Assembly (NCBI GenBank): GCA_964015035.1
Contig: CAXHCA010000012.1
Coordinates: forward strand, 14,116 to 78,115
DNA length: 64,000 nucleotides
Reading direction: 5' to 3'
From: BQJU01 sp964015035
Lineage (GTDB): Bacteria; Bacteroidota; Bacteroidia; Chitinophagales; Saprospiraceae
Part shown: in pieces, positions 28,801 through 37,704 of the stretch
How positions within the stretch are numbered: the first letter of the stretch is position 1
How the letters are laid out: each line of letters opens with the position of its first letter
Program-made: the position numbers and the translations under genes
Notes under the pieces: generated by a model
Told to the model about the DNA's origin: nothing
Database searches by the model: none
Seen by the model: the letters and a program-made list of their open reading frames with translations, nothing else

Positions 28801-29315
28801 AAGGGTTCATTCTCCATATTAGTGACCGTTCCTGTTACCTTGAATACCGTTTTTTTGAAAGCTTCTAAGGCGTGGGTTACGGACTGGAATTGATCAAGAG
28901 GTTTGCTGTGCTTGATGTATAACCCCAGGTCACCGGAACTTTCGATTTCCTGAATTTGTCGGAACTTTCTTTTCAGCTTTCTGATAGATTTTTGTCCCTT
29001 TTTAGTGTCGCGAAAAATGACATAATATTTAGTGCCCAAATATTCATAGTTGAGCCCTGTTTGAGTGACCACTCTATTAATAGCGGTTTCTAAAGTGACC
29101 ATGTCAGCTTCACTGAATTCGATGGTGATGTCTTTTAAAACATTTGCATCGTAAGTGAAAATTACCTGATATTTTTCGCCGATATCTTCTAAAACTTCCA
29201 CTAAAAGCCGTTCTTCTTGGCTCATTGGCGTTTCGGCCTTCATGGAGTAGCTGGTGAGCATCATCAGGCAACTCAACAGGCCCCAAAGTAATTGTTTGTT
29301 TAATTTTCGTTCCAT
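25818..29315 (-). CDS. susC: SusC-type TonB-dependent receptor with N-terminal STN signalling domain
   Basis: 1165 residues. Signal peptide (1-28); an STN domain (about 38-110) of the kind that contacts FecR in trans-envelope signalling; a CarboxypepD_reg-like domain (about 155-235: VTGTVTNMENEPLIGVN, YTINA, FSYLGYKPQEV); the SusC-type plug (DEVVVVGYGSQNKRELT, GLDQSIQGRAPGV, DPLFVIDGIPL) and a beta-barrel ending in an aromatic residue (FGISLSF). It imports oligosaccharides through the outer membrane using TonB energy. The STN domain and the neighbouring FecR and sigma genes imply that substrate binding induces the locus. Confidence 0.95.
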   Translation of the reverse strand: MERKLNKQLLWGLLSCLMMLTSYSMKAETPMSQEERLLVEVLEDIGEKYQVIFTYDANVLKDITIEFSEADMVTLETAINRVVTQTGLNYEYLGTKYYVIFRDTKKGQKSIRKLKRKFRQIQEIESSGDLGLYIKHSKPLDQFQSVTHALEAFKKTVFKVTGTVTNMENEPLIGVNIIVKGTTTGTVTDLDGKYTINAADGDQTLVFSYLGYKPQEVDIAQKSTIDVIMEVDAASLDEVVVVGYGSQNKRELTSAISTISSKEIKEMPVVGLDQSIQGRAPGVVVINNTGEPGGGITMRIRGTSSIGSGNDPLFVIDGIPLDNAQTSNVNVGEARVNGISQINPADIESIQILKDAAATAIYGARASNGVVLITTKRGTEGVSEISFDAYTGVSQVTSRYELLGASDYAVLSNEGLAQIDLPPAFTESFISNPTYDTDWQDQIFRTAGIYNANLSARGGTAKTGYMISGGYLNQEGTIINTKFQRYSLRANIDHKLNDVLNVGVNLFTSYTDQDRVKNDGGPDSGDASNFNHIYGTPALSTALVKSPAQPVFAPNGYYSIDTLQASYGNPVRQATDIKINNNVRRTMPSFFANLQFSEKLKLTSRYSADIRSENEEWFNPPNPNQIEGLSDGEGQTSRRTFDLLLWTFDNYLNYVTGIGENSSLTALLGTSFQRSVFERSFVLVAGLESDAIPTFNAGTDFDVVTSEKQAWSLASYFARLNYNINDRYFFNFNARYDGSSRFGKDNQYGFFPSGAIGWRISQEPFMENLTTLSDLKIRASYGVTGNQSIGNYASYALLNLGGGTNFGNNYNNVTGATFASLASDDLSWEETTQFDLGVDASLYNDRIRITADYYIKTTDKLLFTVPLPLQSGFSSIIDNVGKLENRGFELSINSVNVDKKGFYWNTNFNIATNSNKILELLDDEDVLVGNNNTGFSLARVGEEVSFYLYERERLVDPNTGTVILVDQNGDEIINDQDLVVAGSPFPDFFGGINNYISYKNFDLTVFLQYSYGNKIYNLTRRYLELLNFGGRNILSANSTQEAFDNRWQQPGDVTEYPKANFDQSNNSFNLAHTGWLEDGSYLRLKTLTIGYNLDKKIIQRWGFNRARIYLSTNNLLTFTKYTGFDPEVDHFTGVNAGTNSGLRRGYDNGTYPQAKSFIFGISLSF

Positions 29316-29589
29316 ACCGAGGTTTTTACATGCTTAGCGAGTGAAGAAAAATGTTTCGTTAACAAGTTTTTATTTCAAAATGATGAGCGTTATCAATACA
29401 CTCCCAGTTAATCCAGGCTTGCATGAAGCCCGATTAAGCATCTATTAGAGTTATTTCTTAAAAATACTCTTTCAAAAAAGTGGATACAGGTAATGCTACA
29501 GTTCGTAATTTTAGCCACTTTTATTGGCCAAAGTAGTCGTCATGCTTGTGGTAAGTTATTCGTTAGCTACTTCCATGCAAAATTCTAAT
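29316..29589 (-). promoter_or_regulatory. 274-base leader region between fecR and susC
   Basis: A gene-free stretch upstream of susC and the expected site of the promoter driven by the adjacent ECF sigma factor. I see a small perfect hairpin GGCTT-CATGC-AAGCC (29415-29429) and several short A/T runs (for example TTTTTTGAAAGAG on the minus strand), but no TAnnTTTG match and no motif I can assign to this sigma factor. Confidence 0.35.
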
Positions 29590-30588
29590 CTATTTAATAA
29601 TCAGCTTTCCGTCCTGATGTTCTATATCCAGACCGTATATGGTTTTCAGGGTTTTGATAAACACTGGAAGGTTATCATTTGGTACCCCTCCATTGAGTAT
29701 CTTTTCAGAGGTAGTGGTATCTTGAAAAATGACTTCTACACCATAGGTTTCTTCTATGGTTTTTAGTGCTTCTGTCAAAGGGGTATTGTCAAATTGCAGG
29801 ACACCATCTTTCCAGGAAGTATGCAATTCGGATTTGACCGTTTCGTGAACAACCGGGTTCTTTTTGCTAGAAGAATAGGTTACCAATTCACCTGGTTTCA
29901 TGAGCATAGTGCCCTGTTCCTTCAGGTCTAGTTTAACTTTACCTTCTTCCAGTACCACTTCCGTTTGTTCATTTCGGCTATTGACATTAAAAACGGTACC
30001 GAGAACTTCGACCTCGAGATCGTCGGTAACTACCAGAAAATGCTCCCCGGTTTTGGGTTTCTTCTTCACTTTAAAAAATGCTTCCCCTTCCAACCAAACT
30101 TTCCGCGGGTTATTTCTGACGTATCTTAGTGTAGAATTTGCATTCAAAGAGATTTCTGTGCCATCAGGTAACTGAAACTCCAGCCGCTCTCCATATTCTG
30201 TGTGATAAGTTTTTTCTTGTGTAAGTCTATATTGATAGACTCCCAAAGTCATGATGATTAGTGCCACGGTAGCAGCTACCCGCCAGAACACCTTTTTTCT
30301 GGAACTTAGGAATCGCTGTTGCTGCTCTTTTTTGCGTATATTTTTCAGCCGAGCCTCATTGAATTTCTCCCATTTTGCCTCTACTTTTTGCGGCGCAATG
30401 TACTGAGGGTTGAACTCAAGTCCTTTCGCAATTACTTTGGCTTGCTCTACCGCTTCTCTCAACTCCGGATGCTCACTTGCCCATTTTTCCCAAAGAATAC
30501 TTGCATTTTGATCTTTTTGATTTGCCCAGTCGATAAAAGTTGGATCCTTTAGGAAATCTTCAATGTGTTTATAATTGTCTCTTGACAT
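29590..30588 (-). CDS. FecR-family anti-sigma factor
   Basis: 332 residues. A cytoplasmic N-terminal segment (about 1-90), one transmembrane helix (about 93-115: VFWRVAATVALIIMTLGVY), then the periplasmic FecR domain (about 120-225, with YHTEYGERLEFQLPDGTEISLNANS and a W-LEGEAFF motif) and a C-terminal STN-like/DUF4974 domain (about 255-332). It transmits the substrate signal from the SusC STN domain to the ECF sigma factor. Placed between the sigma gene (135 bases upstream) and susC. Confidence 0.93.
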   Translation of the reverse strand: MSRDNYKHIEDFLKDPTFIDWANQKDQNASILWEKWASEHPELREAVEQAKVIAKGLEFNPQYIAPQKVEAKWEKFNEARLKNIRKKEQQQRFLSSRKKVFWRVAATVALIIMTLGVYQYRLTQEKTYHTEYGERLEFQLPDGTEISLNANSTLRYVRNNPRKVWLEGEAFFKVKKKPKTGEHFLVVTDDLEVEVLGTVFNVNSRNEQTEVVLEEGKVKLDLKEQGTMLMKPGELVTYSSSKKNPVVHETVKSELHTSWKDGVLQFDNTPLTEALKTIEETYGVEVIFQDTTTSEKILNGGVPNDNLPVFIKTLKTIYGLDIEHQDGKLIIK

Positions 30589-30723
30589 GAGTTAATTCGT
30601 AAGTTAATTTAACTTCATAAGCTATACTCTTTAATGTGGCATACGGAATATACTGCCCTTTATAATTAAGGAGGAGGCTTATTGAATTTGGTCACCTCTC
30701 TTTTCGAGAAAATTTTTATTTTT

Positions 30724-31308
30724 TTAGAAAAAAGTCGCTTGAATGGAGAAAATTAGAGCCATGCACTCCAAAATGGTCAGTAGGCTCTTGTCTTTTCTAA
30801 GCTTTTTGAATGCCTTGTACAGGGTATTCACCACTCCTCGGTAAGTTATGGACAACACTTCGGAAATTTCGTCAATCGACAAGCCATTGTAATACCTAAG
30901 ATAAATGACTTCTCGTTGCCGTTCCGGGAGTCTGTTAATCATTTCCGCAAGCATCTCACTGCGATAGTTTTTATCGTCATGATGAATAATAATTTCTTCG
31001 GGGCTAATGACAATGCCATCCGCTTCTACATCTTTTACAAACTTGTTTTGCTGCTTCATTTGTCGCCATAAACGCCGACGGAAGGATTTAAATAGATAGG
31101 CTCTAATGTAGTTGACTTCACCTAGTTGCTCGCGCTTTTCATAGAGGTATAAAAAGAAATCTTGCAAACAATCTTCTACCAGATTCTCATTGCCAGAAAT
31201 CTTAAGGCCATAGTTGTGCAATAGCGGATAGTTGGTATGAAAGATATTGGCTAAAGCTCTTTCATCTCCTTTCTTGAAAGCATCCCACAATTTTTTATCA
31301 GCATGCAT
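30724..31308 (-). CDS. RNA polymerase ECF sigma factor (sigma-70 family)
   Basis: 194 residues. Region 2 (about 10-85: LANIFHTNYPLLHNYG, EDCLQDFFLYLYEKRE) and region 4 helix-turn-helix (about 125-180: LPERQREVIYLRYYNGLSIDEISEVLS) are clear, of the type paired with FecR/SusC in Bacteroidota. The C-terminus has an extra hydrophobic tail (ILECMALIFSIQATFF). Expected to transcribe the susC operon once released by FecR. Confidence 0.93.
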   Translation of the reverse strand: MHADKKLWDAFKKGDERALANIFHTNYPLLHNYGLKISGNENLVEDCLQDFFLYLYEKREQLGEVNYIRAYLFKSFRRRLWRQMKQQNKFVKDVEADGIVISPEEIIIHHDDKNYRSEMLAEMINRLPERQREVIYLRYYNGLSIDEISEVLSITYRGVVNTLYKAFKKLRKDKSLLTILECMALIFSIQATFF

Positions 31309-31537
31309 CTTAGTGGCGGTGGCTTAAGATTCCATCTTTACACGAAAGAGGAAAATCATAGTTTCTACCTTGCAATTTAAAATAAAATAGAGGAAAAAGG
31401 GGAATACACCGAAAAAAAAATGGATTTCAATCGGAAGGGGTATTAAAAAAGATTGTTTATCCCTCCCTCTGAAACCAATTAAAAAATAGAACAGGTTTAT
31501 GGGGTCACCTTTCTCCTAGCCTTTTCTTTGTCCGTCA

Positions 31538-32671
31538 CTAATCAATGATTAACTGATGTTTTTCTGGGAAATCAGGAAAGGGATGATGTGGTTCGGTTTG
31601 ATACCAGAACGCTACGGAGGCAATGTCATCTTGCAGTGGCTTATAGAGCCAATCGTGTTTCCAACCTAATGCCTGGATGGTAATCCTTAAATCTTTTTCA
31701 AAACGGACTGGATCGGTGATGTGCCAGCGGTACATGCTGAACCGGACTTGTGCATGATAGGTGTAGTCTGGTTTGGGGCGTATGACTTGGAAGCCGGCAT
31801 AAGGAGTGGTATAATCTACGTACTTGCCATCTTTGGCAAAGCCGTAGGAACCACAGAAATAGTCCTCCGTGCCTGTGCCACAAATGGTTGGAAATTCTTT
31901 GTCGCCATCCATGAAAAATTTGATTTCACCTTCTCCCCACCAGCCGTTGGTATGTGTTTGCCAGGCCATATAGGTGCCCACATAATGTCCTTTACCTTTG
32001 ATGCTATCGATAATGGTGTAAACTTCTTTGTAAGGAAGCGGGTTGGTTCTTCTAAATTGGGCATGGAAATAGGCGGCGTCATCGGGGACTTCGGTCAATG
32101 TATAATCGATTTGATAGTATAGCCGCATTTTTTTTGCATCGATATTTTGCATGGTAATCCGACATTTCTTACGGAAAGGCATCACCCAGTAACAATTAAA
32201 AGCACTGCCTGGATTTACACAAACGGGGAGGGAGGAAATCTGATTGTATTCGTAGGCTGCGGCAAAGAAATCACCCACAGGTACTTCCACGGAAGGTTCC
32301 GTCTCATCATCCCAATAAATCCGTAAAATGGAAAAACGCCAGTTGCCGGTAGGCGTCATCCAAATGTGTTGAATGGCACCCTGTCCTTCAATTTCTGCTA
32401 GGGTGAATTCTTGATCTGGTTCGATGTAAATGAAAGGATTGGTTTTCCAACCAACGCCTAGTTCTATGGCGGAGCCTCCAGCATTTCCTTCTTCCACCGT
32501 GGCCATTCCTCCTTTGCCTTTTTCTCCGGTAAAGTTTTCCGGACTGATAGACCGCGTTTTTGCATCAGAAAGTCGGAAAAGGTTATTCATGTTCACCTCC
32601 AGGCCATTAAAATTCTGGCCTTGGAGACCCACAGACATAAATACGGCAAGCAGTAAGAGTTGATATTTCAT
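31538..32671 (-). CDS. GH172 (DUF2961) glycoside hydrolase
   Basis: 377 residues with a signal peptide ending near LQGQ. The double jelly-roll DUF2961 pattern is visible: GGMATVEEGNAGGSA near the N-terminus, GQGAIQHIWMTPTGNW, LRIYWDDETEPSVEVPVGDFF, CYWVMPFRK and GTGTEDYFCGSYGF. Characterised GH172 enzymes act on alpha-fructofuranosides and alpha-D-arabinofuranosides; most members are uncharacterised. The carboxylates in DFF and TEDYF are the usual active-site candidates. It lies between the GH-D gene and the sigma factor, with 145- and 229-base gaps, so promoters may lie on either side. Confidence 0.88.
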   Translation of the reverse strand: MKYQLLLLAVFMSVGLQGQNFNGLEVNMNNLFRLSDAKTRSISPENFTGEKGKGGMATVEEGNAGGSAIELGVGWKTNPFIYIEPDQEFTLAEIEGQGAIQHIWMTPTGNWRFSILRIYWDDETEPSVEVPVGDFFAAAYEYNQISSLPVCVNPGSAFNCYWVMPFRKKCRITMQNIDAKKMRLYYQIDYTLTEVPDDAAYFHAQFRRTNPLPYKEVYTIIDSIKGKGHYVGTYMAWQTHTNGWWGEGEIKFFMDGDKEFPTICGTGTEDYFCGSYGFAKDGKYVDYTTPYAGFQVIRPKPDYTYHAQVRFSMYRWHITDPVRFEKDLRITIQALGWKHDWLYKPLQDDIASVAFWYQTEPHHPFPDFPEKHQLIID

Positions 32672-32816
32672 GTTGACAGATATTTAGTAAATGTTCTTTA
32701 TGAGTTTGAGTTATAGTTGATGCACCTTAAAATTGTGAATTTACAGGAGCCTGTTTGACAAGAAGAGCTCGTCAGGGTACTGCTTATTGGTAGGATAAAC
32801 CGAGCAATCCCTTACT

Positions 32817-35024
32817 TCATTTATCGGGTGTTTTTACTATAAATCCTGCGGTTTGAGCAAGATCACCCGGTTCTAAATGAAGTTCCAATACTCCCTTGTG
32901 CCAGCGCCATTTGGAATAGACCTTTTCTGAGTCGAAAGCAATTTGCAAGACTTGCGTTGGCTGCATTTTCACTGGGAATCTAAGAAAAGTCTCCTCATCA
33001 AAGGGAATGATGGCCAATTCCTTGGAGGAACTAATGTCCTGGTTGTCCTGAGCGATCAACGCCCAGCGACCTTGCCAACTGAAGGAAGCTAAATAGTCAA
33101 TATTATCTGATGGTGGTTCGCGAAGAACCAAGGCCGTAACTTTATCTTCTGCATCAATTTTTTCCATTCGCCCCCAACACCTGAGTTGCATTGGTCGCTG
33201 CATTCCGCCCAATTCTGAATTCAACCAAAGTGGCGTCCACTGAATGGATTTACGATACCACCTGTGGAGAGCAAATCTTCGGTTAAGGAAGGCTTTGGGT
33301 ATGTCTTTGCCATCGATATTGTCTGGGAGAACACTTCCTGGAGAACCCAAAATGGCCGTATTCAGGAGGATCTCATCATCCGAATTCCAATCGTATCCGG
33401 AAGAACCATTTAAGGCAATATTGTGCTGAGAAATCAAGCTCGCCCAAATACTCCATTGATCATGACCAGCAGCATGCTCGTACCAGAGGTCACCCTGATC
33501 ATCCAAGGAAACCATATCAAAAAGAGGCAGAAATAAAGGCGAAATTCCATAATACATAATGGTGACATCGGGGTCGACACTTTTCGCTGCTTCCACTATG
33601 ATTTTCGACAATTCATAACAATACCGTTCTCCTCGAATGGCTGGGTTTCTGGGGACGCCAATATTGGGGCTGGAAATGCCGTAACCAAAATCTAACTTGA
33701 TCAGTCGAGGTTTTACTTCTTTCATGACCTTGATGGTACGTTTCCGGAGGAAGGTTTTTGCCCTTTCAGAGCTGATATCCAACAGGTAATAATTGATCCA
33801 GAAAGGATCAAAATTCCAGCTTCCCTTGCAAGGGTTTCCGTTTCGGTCCAAAATTAAGTCATCTTTACTAAGACCAAGCGAATCGGGTTCAGCAACCCAG
33901 GCAAGGGTTTCCCAAATGCCATGATGCAACCCAGAATTGTGAATGTTTTCTATCTCTTGGTAGAAATTGGGGAAACGTTCCAGATGGTGAGTGCCAGATC
34001 CCTGAGAAGATTCCCAAGGATCATCCAAGACTAAAATTTCGGCGCCAACTTTTTGAGCTATTTGGGTAATCGGAGAGATGCTGTAATTTTGCATTTTCCA
34101 ATTGCCCCAGGTATTCCAAACGGCGAGGTGGTGTTTGTTGGAGAGAATGCGATCATTAGGAATTGAAGCCACGTATTGCTGCATGGATTGCCAGGCGTTT
34201 TTGCCAAAGGTGATTTTTAGCAAATCATTCCAGTTTCTACTTTTAGAATTGGGGATTCCCCAAAGATCTTCACGGTATAAAAATTGTAGGCAGCCATGGC
34301 CACTTCTAACTTGGAGGGTCATTGGTGCAGCAGGGATGGATCCGGCGCCGAAAGTAATCCATCCGGTGTCATAGCCCATGGCGGCCATCAAGGTGGGACG
34401 GGGGAAGGCGGCCCCGTATGGAGCTCCTAAGGTAGGACCAAAACTCCCCAGGGCTATATTGGCCTGCCCAAGATCCCAGTTGCGAAAGTAGCTCTGTGCG
34501 GGACCTTCTTTGGCCCCCGGTACACAAAAACCAAATGCGGACCAATCCGGTGCAAAGGGTTTCTCCGGATCAAGGGTATAGGCTAGTTGTTCTGTGTTCA
34601 ATGGGCTGGTGCCAAAATACATCTCGATGATTGCCGGGATTTCTTCCTTCCAGGTTATATTGATAGTTGAGATTTTTAGCCCCTGAGGTATGACATCTAC
34701 AATCATTTTGCCCGATCCCAAAGGAGGGATGTCAAGCTGTAATTCCAGCTTGTGTGGAGTAATTGTGGACCCAGCAGTATCGATGGTTGCCTTTAGGAAT
34801 ACGGGGGCTGAATCTTGGGGCTTAAGCCAAAATGCCGGGAGAAGGGAACCACTCCAAACAAATGCCCGTTCAGTTTCAGGTCCAGTGGTTAGAGTAGCCT
34901 TGTCATTGGGTAAATCCCAACTAAAATAAAATTCATCTTGTTCATAAACCCATTGTGCTGTCGTTGCATTGGGCACAAGGAGGAAAACGAAAAAAATAGC
35001 AATTTGTAAAAAGTGGGCGCTCAT
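32817..35024 (-). CDS. Secreted GH-D clan (GH27/GH36-like) glycoside hydrolase
   Basis: 735 residues with a signal peptide ending near ATTAQ. An N-terminal beta domain (about 25-290) precedes a TIM barrel with LAVWNTWGNW, EILVLDDPWE, the nucleophile motif LIKLDFGYG (Asp445) and an acid/base candidate in VSLDDQGD (Asp507-511), then a C-terminal beta domain. This matches clan GH-D, whose members cleave alpha-galactosides and related alpha-linkages. The closest family cannot be decided by eye. Ten bases downstream of GH105. Confidence 0.75.
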   Translation of the reverse strand: MSAHFLQIAIFFVFLLVPNATTAQWVYEQDEFYFSWDLPNDKATLTTGPETERAFVWSGSLLPAFWLKPQDSAPVFLKATIDTAGSTITPHKLELQLDIPPLGSGKMIVDVIPQGLKISTINITWKEEIPAIIEMYFGTSPLNTEQLAYTLDPEKPFAPDWSAFGFCVPGAKEGPAQSYFRNWDLGQANIALGSFGPTLGAPYGAAFPRPTLMAAMGYDTGWITFGAGSIPAAPMTLQVRSGHGCLQFLYREDLWGIPNSKSRNWNDLLKITFGKNAWQSMQQYVASIPNDRILSNKHHLAVWNTWGNWKMQNYSISPITQIAQKVGAEILVLDDPWESSQGSGTHHLERFPNFYQEIENIHNSGLHHGIWETLAWVAEPDSLGLSKDDLILDRNGNPCKGSWNFDPFWINYYLLDISSERAKTFLRKRTIKVMKEVKPRLIKLDFGYGISSPNIGVPRNPAIRGERYCYELSKIIVEAAKSVDPDVTIMYYGISPLFLPLFDMVSLDDQGDLWYEHAAGHDQWSIWASLISQHNIALNGSSGYDWNSDDEILLNTAILGSPGSVLPDNIDGKDIPKAFLNRRFALHRWYRKSIQWTPLWLNSELGGMQRPMQLRCWGRMEKIDAEDKVTALVLREPPSDNIDYLASFSWQGRWALIAQDNQDISSSKELAIIPFDEETFLRFPVKMQPTQVLQIAFDSEKVYSKWRWHKGVLELHLEPGDLAQTAGFIVKTPDK

Positions 35025-35034
35025 CGTTTAGTGC

Positions 35035-36135
35035 TTATTGAAGGAGTTTGTAAACTTCTGAACCAGCCAATAGAAAGGCGCCGGTTCCATATACTTCTGT
35101 ATCTTCTCTTTTAACGTTATCGGGTTGATCACCTACTCGCTGTACAAAACCCATTTTCCCACTTGGTTCAATGGTGTCGACCAGGGCTTGCCAGGCGCTT
35201 AGTACATTGGGCAGGAATTCTTTTTTTTCCAAATAACCGTGATTGATTCCCCAAGCCAGGGCATAACAAAAGAAGGCGGTGCCACTGGTTTCCTTTTGAG
35301 GATAATCTTCCGGATCTAAAAGGCTGATACTCCAGTATCCATTTTTCAATTGGATTGCAGCCAATTTGGTGGCCATTTCCAGGAATTGTTGTTCAAAATA
35401 AGGACGATCAGCATGGTCCTTCGGCATATAATCCAAGACTTTACACAGCCCTCCAATCACCCAGCCATTACCCCGGGACCAGTAGATCGGTTGCCCATTT
35501 CGAGATTTTTTGTTGAAGAACCGATCGTCTCGAAAATAGAGGTGGTCTTCCTTGTTATAAAGATAATCTGCTGTTTTTTTCCACATCTCGACCATGTAGG
35601 TCATATACTTAGGCTGCTTCAAAATGACCGCGGCTCGGACAAAAGTTGGGGGAGCCATAAATAAGGCATCGCACCAGGTCCACCATTCCCACCAATATTT
35701 ATTGTCGGCGAAAGCCACTTCGGCGTCAAGGCGTCTGGCAAGGGGCATCTCCATGGTATACAGAATTTTATCAACCATGTAGGATTCCTGCTTGATTTCA
35801 TAAAGCTCCCAAAGGGCATGACCGATGGCATAAACATTTGCATCATAAGGCCTTGGCCGCAGTTCCCAATTGATCTCTGAACCAATAGTTTGGATAGATG
35901 CCAAATATGCTGGCTGGGGATCAGTCTTATATAGACTCATCAAACCAGAAAAAAAGGTGCCATATTCCCAGGTATAAAAACGTTTTCCATTTGGGTGTTC
36001 CAATTGCCAGTTAGCTACTTTGTGTGTGATGGAAAGCACCTCCTTCGCCGATGGCTGTGCAATGGCAGCGCAAGATGAAAGACAGAGAAATACAGGGCAA
36101 AGCAAGAGGGTTTTGTGCCATTGATATGCTGACAT
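35035..36135 (-). CDS. GH105 unsaturated rhamnogalacturonyl/glucuronyl hydrolase, lipoprotein
   Basis: 366 residues, signal peptide with SSC lipobox (about Cys22). (alpha/alpha)6 barrel with GH105 hallmarks: RPYDANVYAIGHAL, the catalytic Asp156 in WWTWCDALFMAPP, YWSRGNGWV and TSGTAFFCYAL. Family enzymes remove 4,5-unsaturated galacturonate from rhamnose in RG-I fragments, or unsaturated glucuronate from rhamnose in ulvan fragments. In either case the acceptor is rhamnose, matching the rhamnose pathway in the window. Two bases downstream of the GH-A gene. Confidence 0.93.
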   Translation of the reverse strand: MSAYQWHKTLLLCPVFLCLSSCAAIAQPSAKEVLSITHKVANWQLEHPNGKRFYTWEYGTFFSGLMSLYKTDPQPAYLASIQTIGSEINWELRPRPYDANVYAIGHALWELYEIKQESYMVDKILYTMEMPLARRLDAEVAFADNKYWWEWWTWCDALFMAPPTFVRAAVILKQPKYMTYMVEMWKKTADYLYNKEDHLYFRDDRFFNKKSRNGQPIYWSRGNGWVIGGLCKVLDYMPKDHADRPYFEQQFLEMATKLAAIQLKNGYWSISLLDPEDYPQKETSGTAFFCYALAWGINHGYLEKKEFLPNVLSAWQALVDTIEPSGKMGFVQRVGDQPDNVKREDTEVYGTGAFLLAGSEVYKLLQ

Positions 36136-36137
36136 GA

Positions 36138-37631
36138 TTACTTGTTTTTCGAATTTAGTTCGAGGAAGACGGGCGTTCCGGAAAGCCTTAGCAATATATT
36201 CTCATTTTGATTTTCAAAACTGACCGTTTTACCTGTGGTACTGCCGTCAACGGGTTTAGTGATTTTTGAAACTTGCCAGTTTTTTCCGGGAGAGAAGAGG
36301 AAGTCGTCCTTAGTGGTACTTGGAGGGTCGGGATGCCACTTATAGGCAAAAGAAGGGCAGGTCCAGAGAATGACCAGTTTCTTAGACTGATCCGCATTAA
36401 AAAACTCGTATTGGTAGACGGTGCTATCTCCATTTGGCGCATCCACTTTTTGATGGAAAAAATAGCCTGCAGTCAGGTTTTTGAAGGTTGCATTATACCA
36501 ATAAGTCATCTTTGGTTTTAACCTGTTTTTGTCCCCCCATTCTGTTGTGGAATTTTCATATAACCCGCTGGAAGAAAAGGTAGTGGGATGGTCAAAATCA
36601 TCAAAATCCTTTAGGATAAACCAAAAGACCTTTTCAACTCCGACACCTAATGCAAGCAGATAACTACGGATCAAATAATCAGCCGCTTCCTGCTCGGTAA
36701 CCTGTTCGGGTTGGTAATCTTTGGTATCCCATCCAATTTCTGTGAGCCAAACGGGCCTTCCTGGCGCTTCCGTGTTTCGCCAGGATACAATTTCCGCCAT
36801 GTCTTCTTCGAGGCTAGACCACTCAGGGGGAATGGCTACACGGTACTTTTCGCGGACAAACTTAAAGCAGTAGAAATGCACGTTTACTACATCAAAGGGA
36901 ACCCTGCCCGCATATTGAACAATCTTTTTCAACGCTTCCAGGTTGTAGGCAACTCCCCCCACTGAAACGACCATGTCGGGGTCGGCTGCCTTGATCCCGT
37001 AGCCAGGCCCAAGTTGCCCCTGATTGCCATCATAAACGGCATTCAGCAATGCGGCATATTGTTGGAGCGTCATCTGGTTGTGCCAAGGGCCATCCGGCTC
37101 ATTTTCTACTTCGATCACATCAATCAAAGCCATACCGCTCAGTTTATCATCTGTCAATAGTTGCTCGGCAGGTTTCGTTTTAGTCCCATATCTAGCAATC
37201 AGCTGGTAGTAAAATTCCGCAATCTCCCTATAATGCATTGGATCGAGTCCATTTTCCTCCCCTGAGGGAGCATATTCCTGTGGAAATTTAGCCGCTGGAT
37301 CGCTACTGGCCCAATCTGTTGATTTCATCAGTACGAACAAGGATTTAATATGATGCTTTTTAAGATTCTGATAGTAAGCATCATTGTCATAAATCCCGTC
37401 GGGGTACTTCGCCTGTTTAAAATCAAATTGATTATTGACCGATTCGAAGTAAGACCAACGGGTGTAATGACGGACCCATTGGGCGATATCAACAATATCT
37501 TCCGGCTGGGTTTTACCTCCGGTAATATTGACCCCAAAAAAATCATCCATCGCTACCTTTGAAAGGTGCTGCCCGGATAAGGCCATGCTGAAGGATAGCA
37601 TGGCAGCAAGTAGTATGTATTGTGCTCTCAT
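36138..37631 (-). CDS. Secreted clan GH-A glycoside hydrolase (GH39-like or unclassified)
   Basis: 497 residues with a signal peptide ending near LSGQ. A TIM barrel (about 28-370) with acid/base VENEPDGPW (Glu178), VNVHFYCFK at strand 6 and a nucleophile in WLTEIGWDT (Glu298), followed by a C-terminal beta domain (about 385-497). Spacing of about 120 residues between the two Glu fits clan GH-A retaining enzymes. GH39 is the nearest family I can name, not certain. Starts a tight GH-A/GH105/GH-D trio. Confidence 0.78.
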   Translation of the reverse strand: MRAQYILLAAMLSFSMALSGQHLSKVAMDDFFGVNITGGKTQPEDIVDIAQWVRHYTRWSYFESVNNQFDFKQAKYPDGIYDNDAYYQNLKKHHIKSLFVLMKSTDWASSDPAAKFPQEYAPSGEENGLDPMHYREIAEFYYQLIARYGTKTKPAEQLLTDDKLSGMALIDVIEVENEPDGPWHNQMTLQQYAALLNAVYDGNQGQLGPGYGIKAADPDMVVSVGGVAYNLEALKKIVQYAGRVPFDVVNVHFYCFKFVREKYRVAIPPEWSSLEEDMAEIVSWRNTEAPGRPVWLTEIGWDTKDYQPEQVTEQEAADYLIRSYLLALGVGVEKVFWFILKDFDDFDHPTTFSSSGLYENSTTEWGDKNRLKPKMTYWYNATFKNLTAGYFFHQKVDAPNGDSTVYQYEFFNADQSKKLVILWTCPSFAYKWHPDPPSTTKDDFLFSPGKNWQVSKITKPVDGSTTGKTVSFENQNENILLRLSGTPVFLELNSKNK

Positions 37632-37704
37632 TACCTATAAGAGCAGCAAATGGCCATTTTTTACCCCTTGAAATGAAATTTTATTTTGGATTGGGTAAAA
37701 AAAG

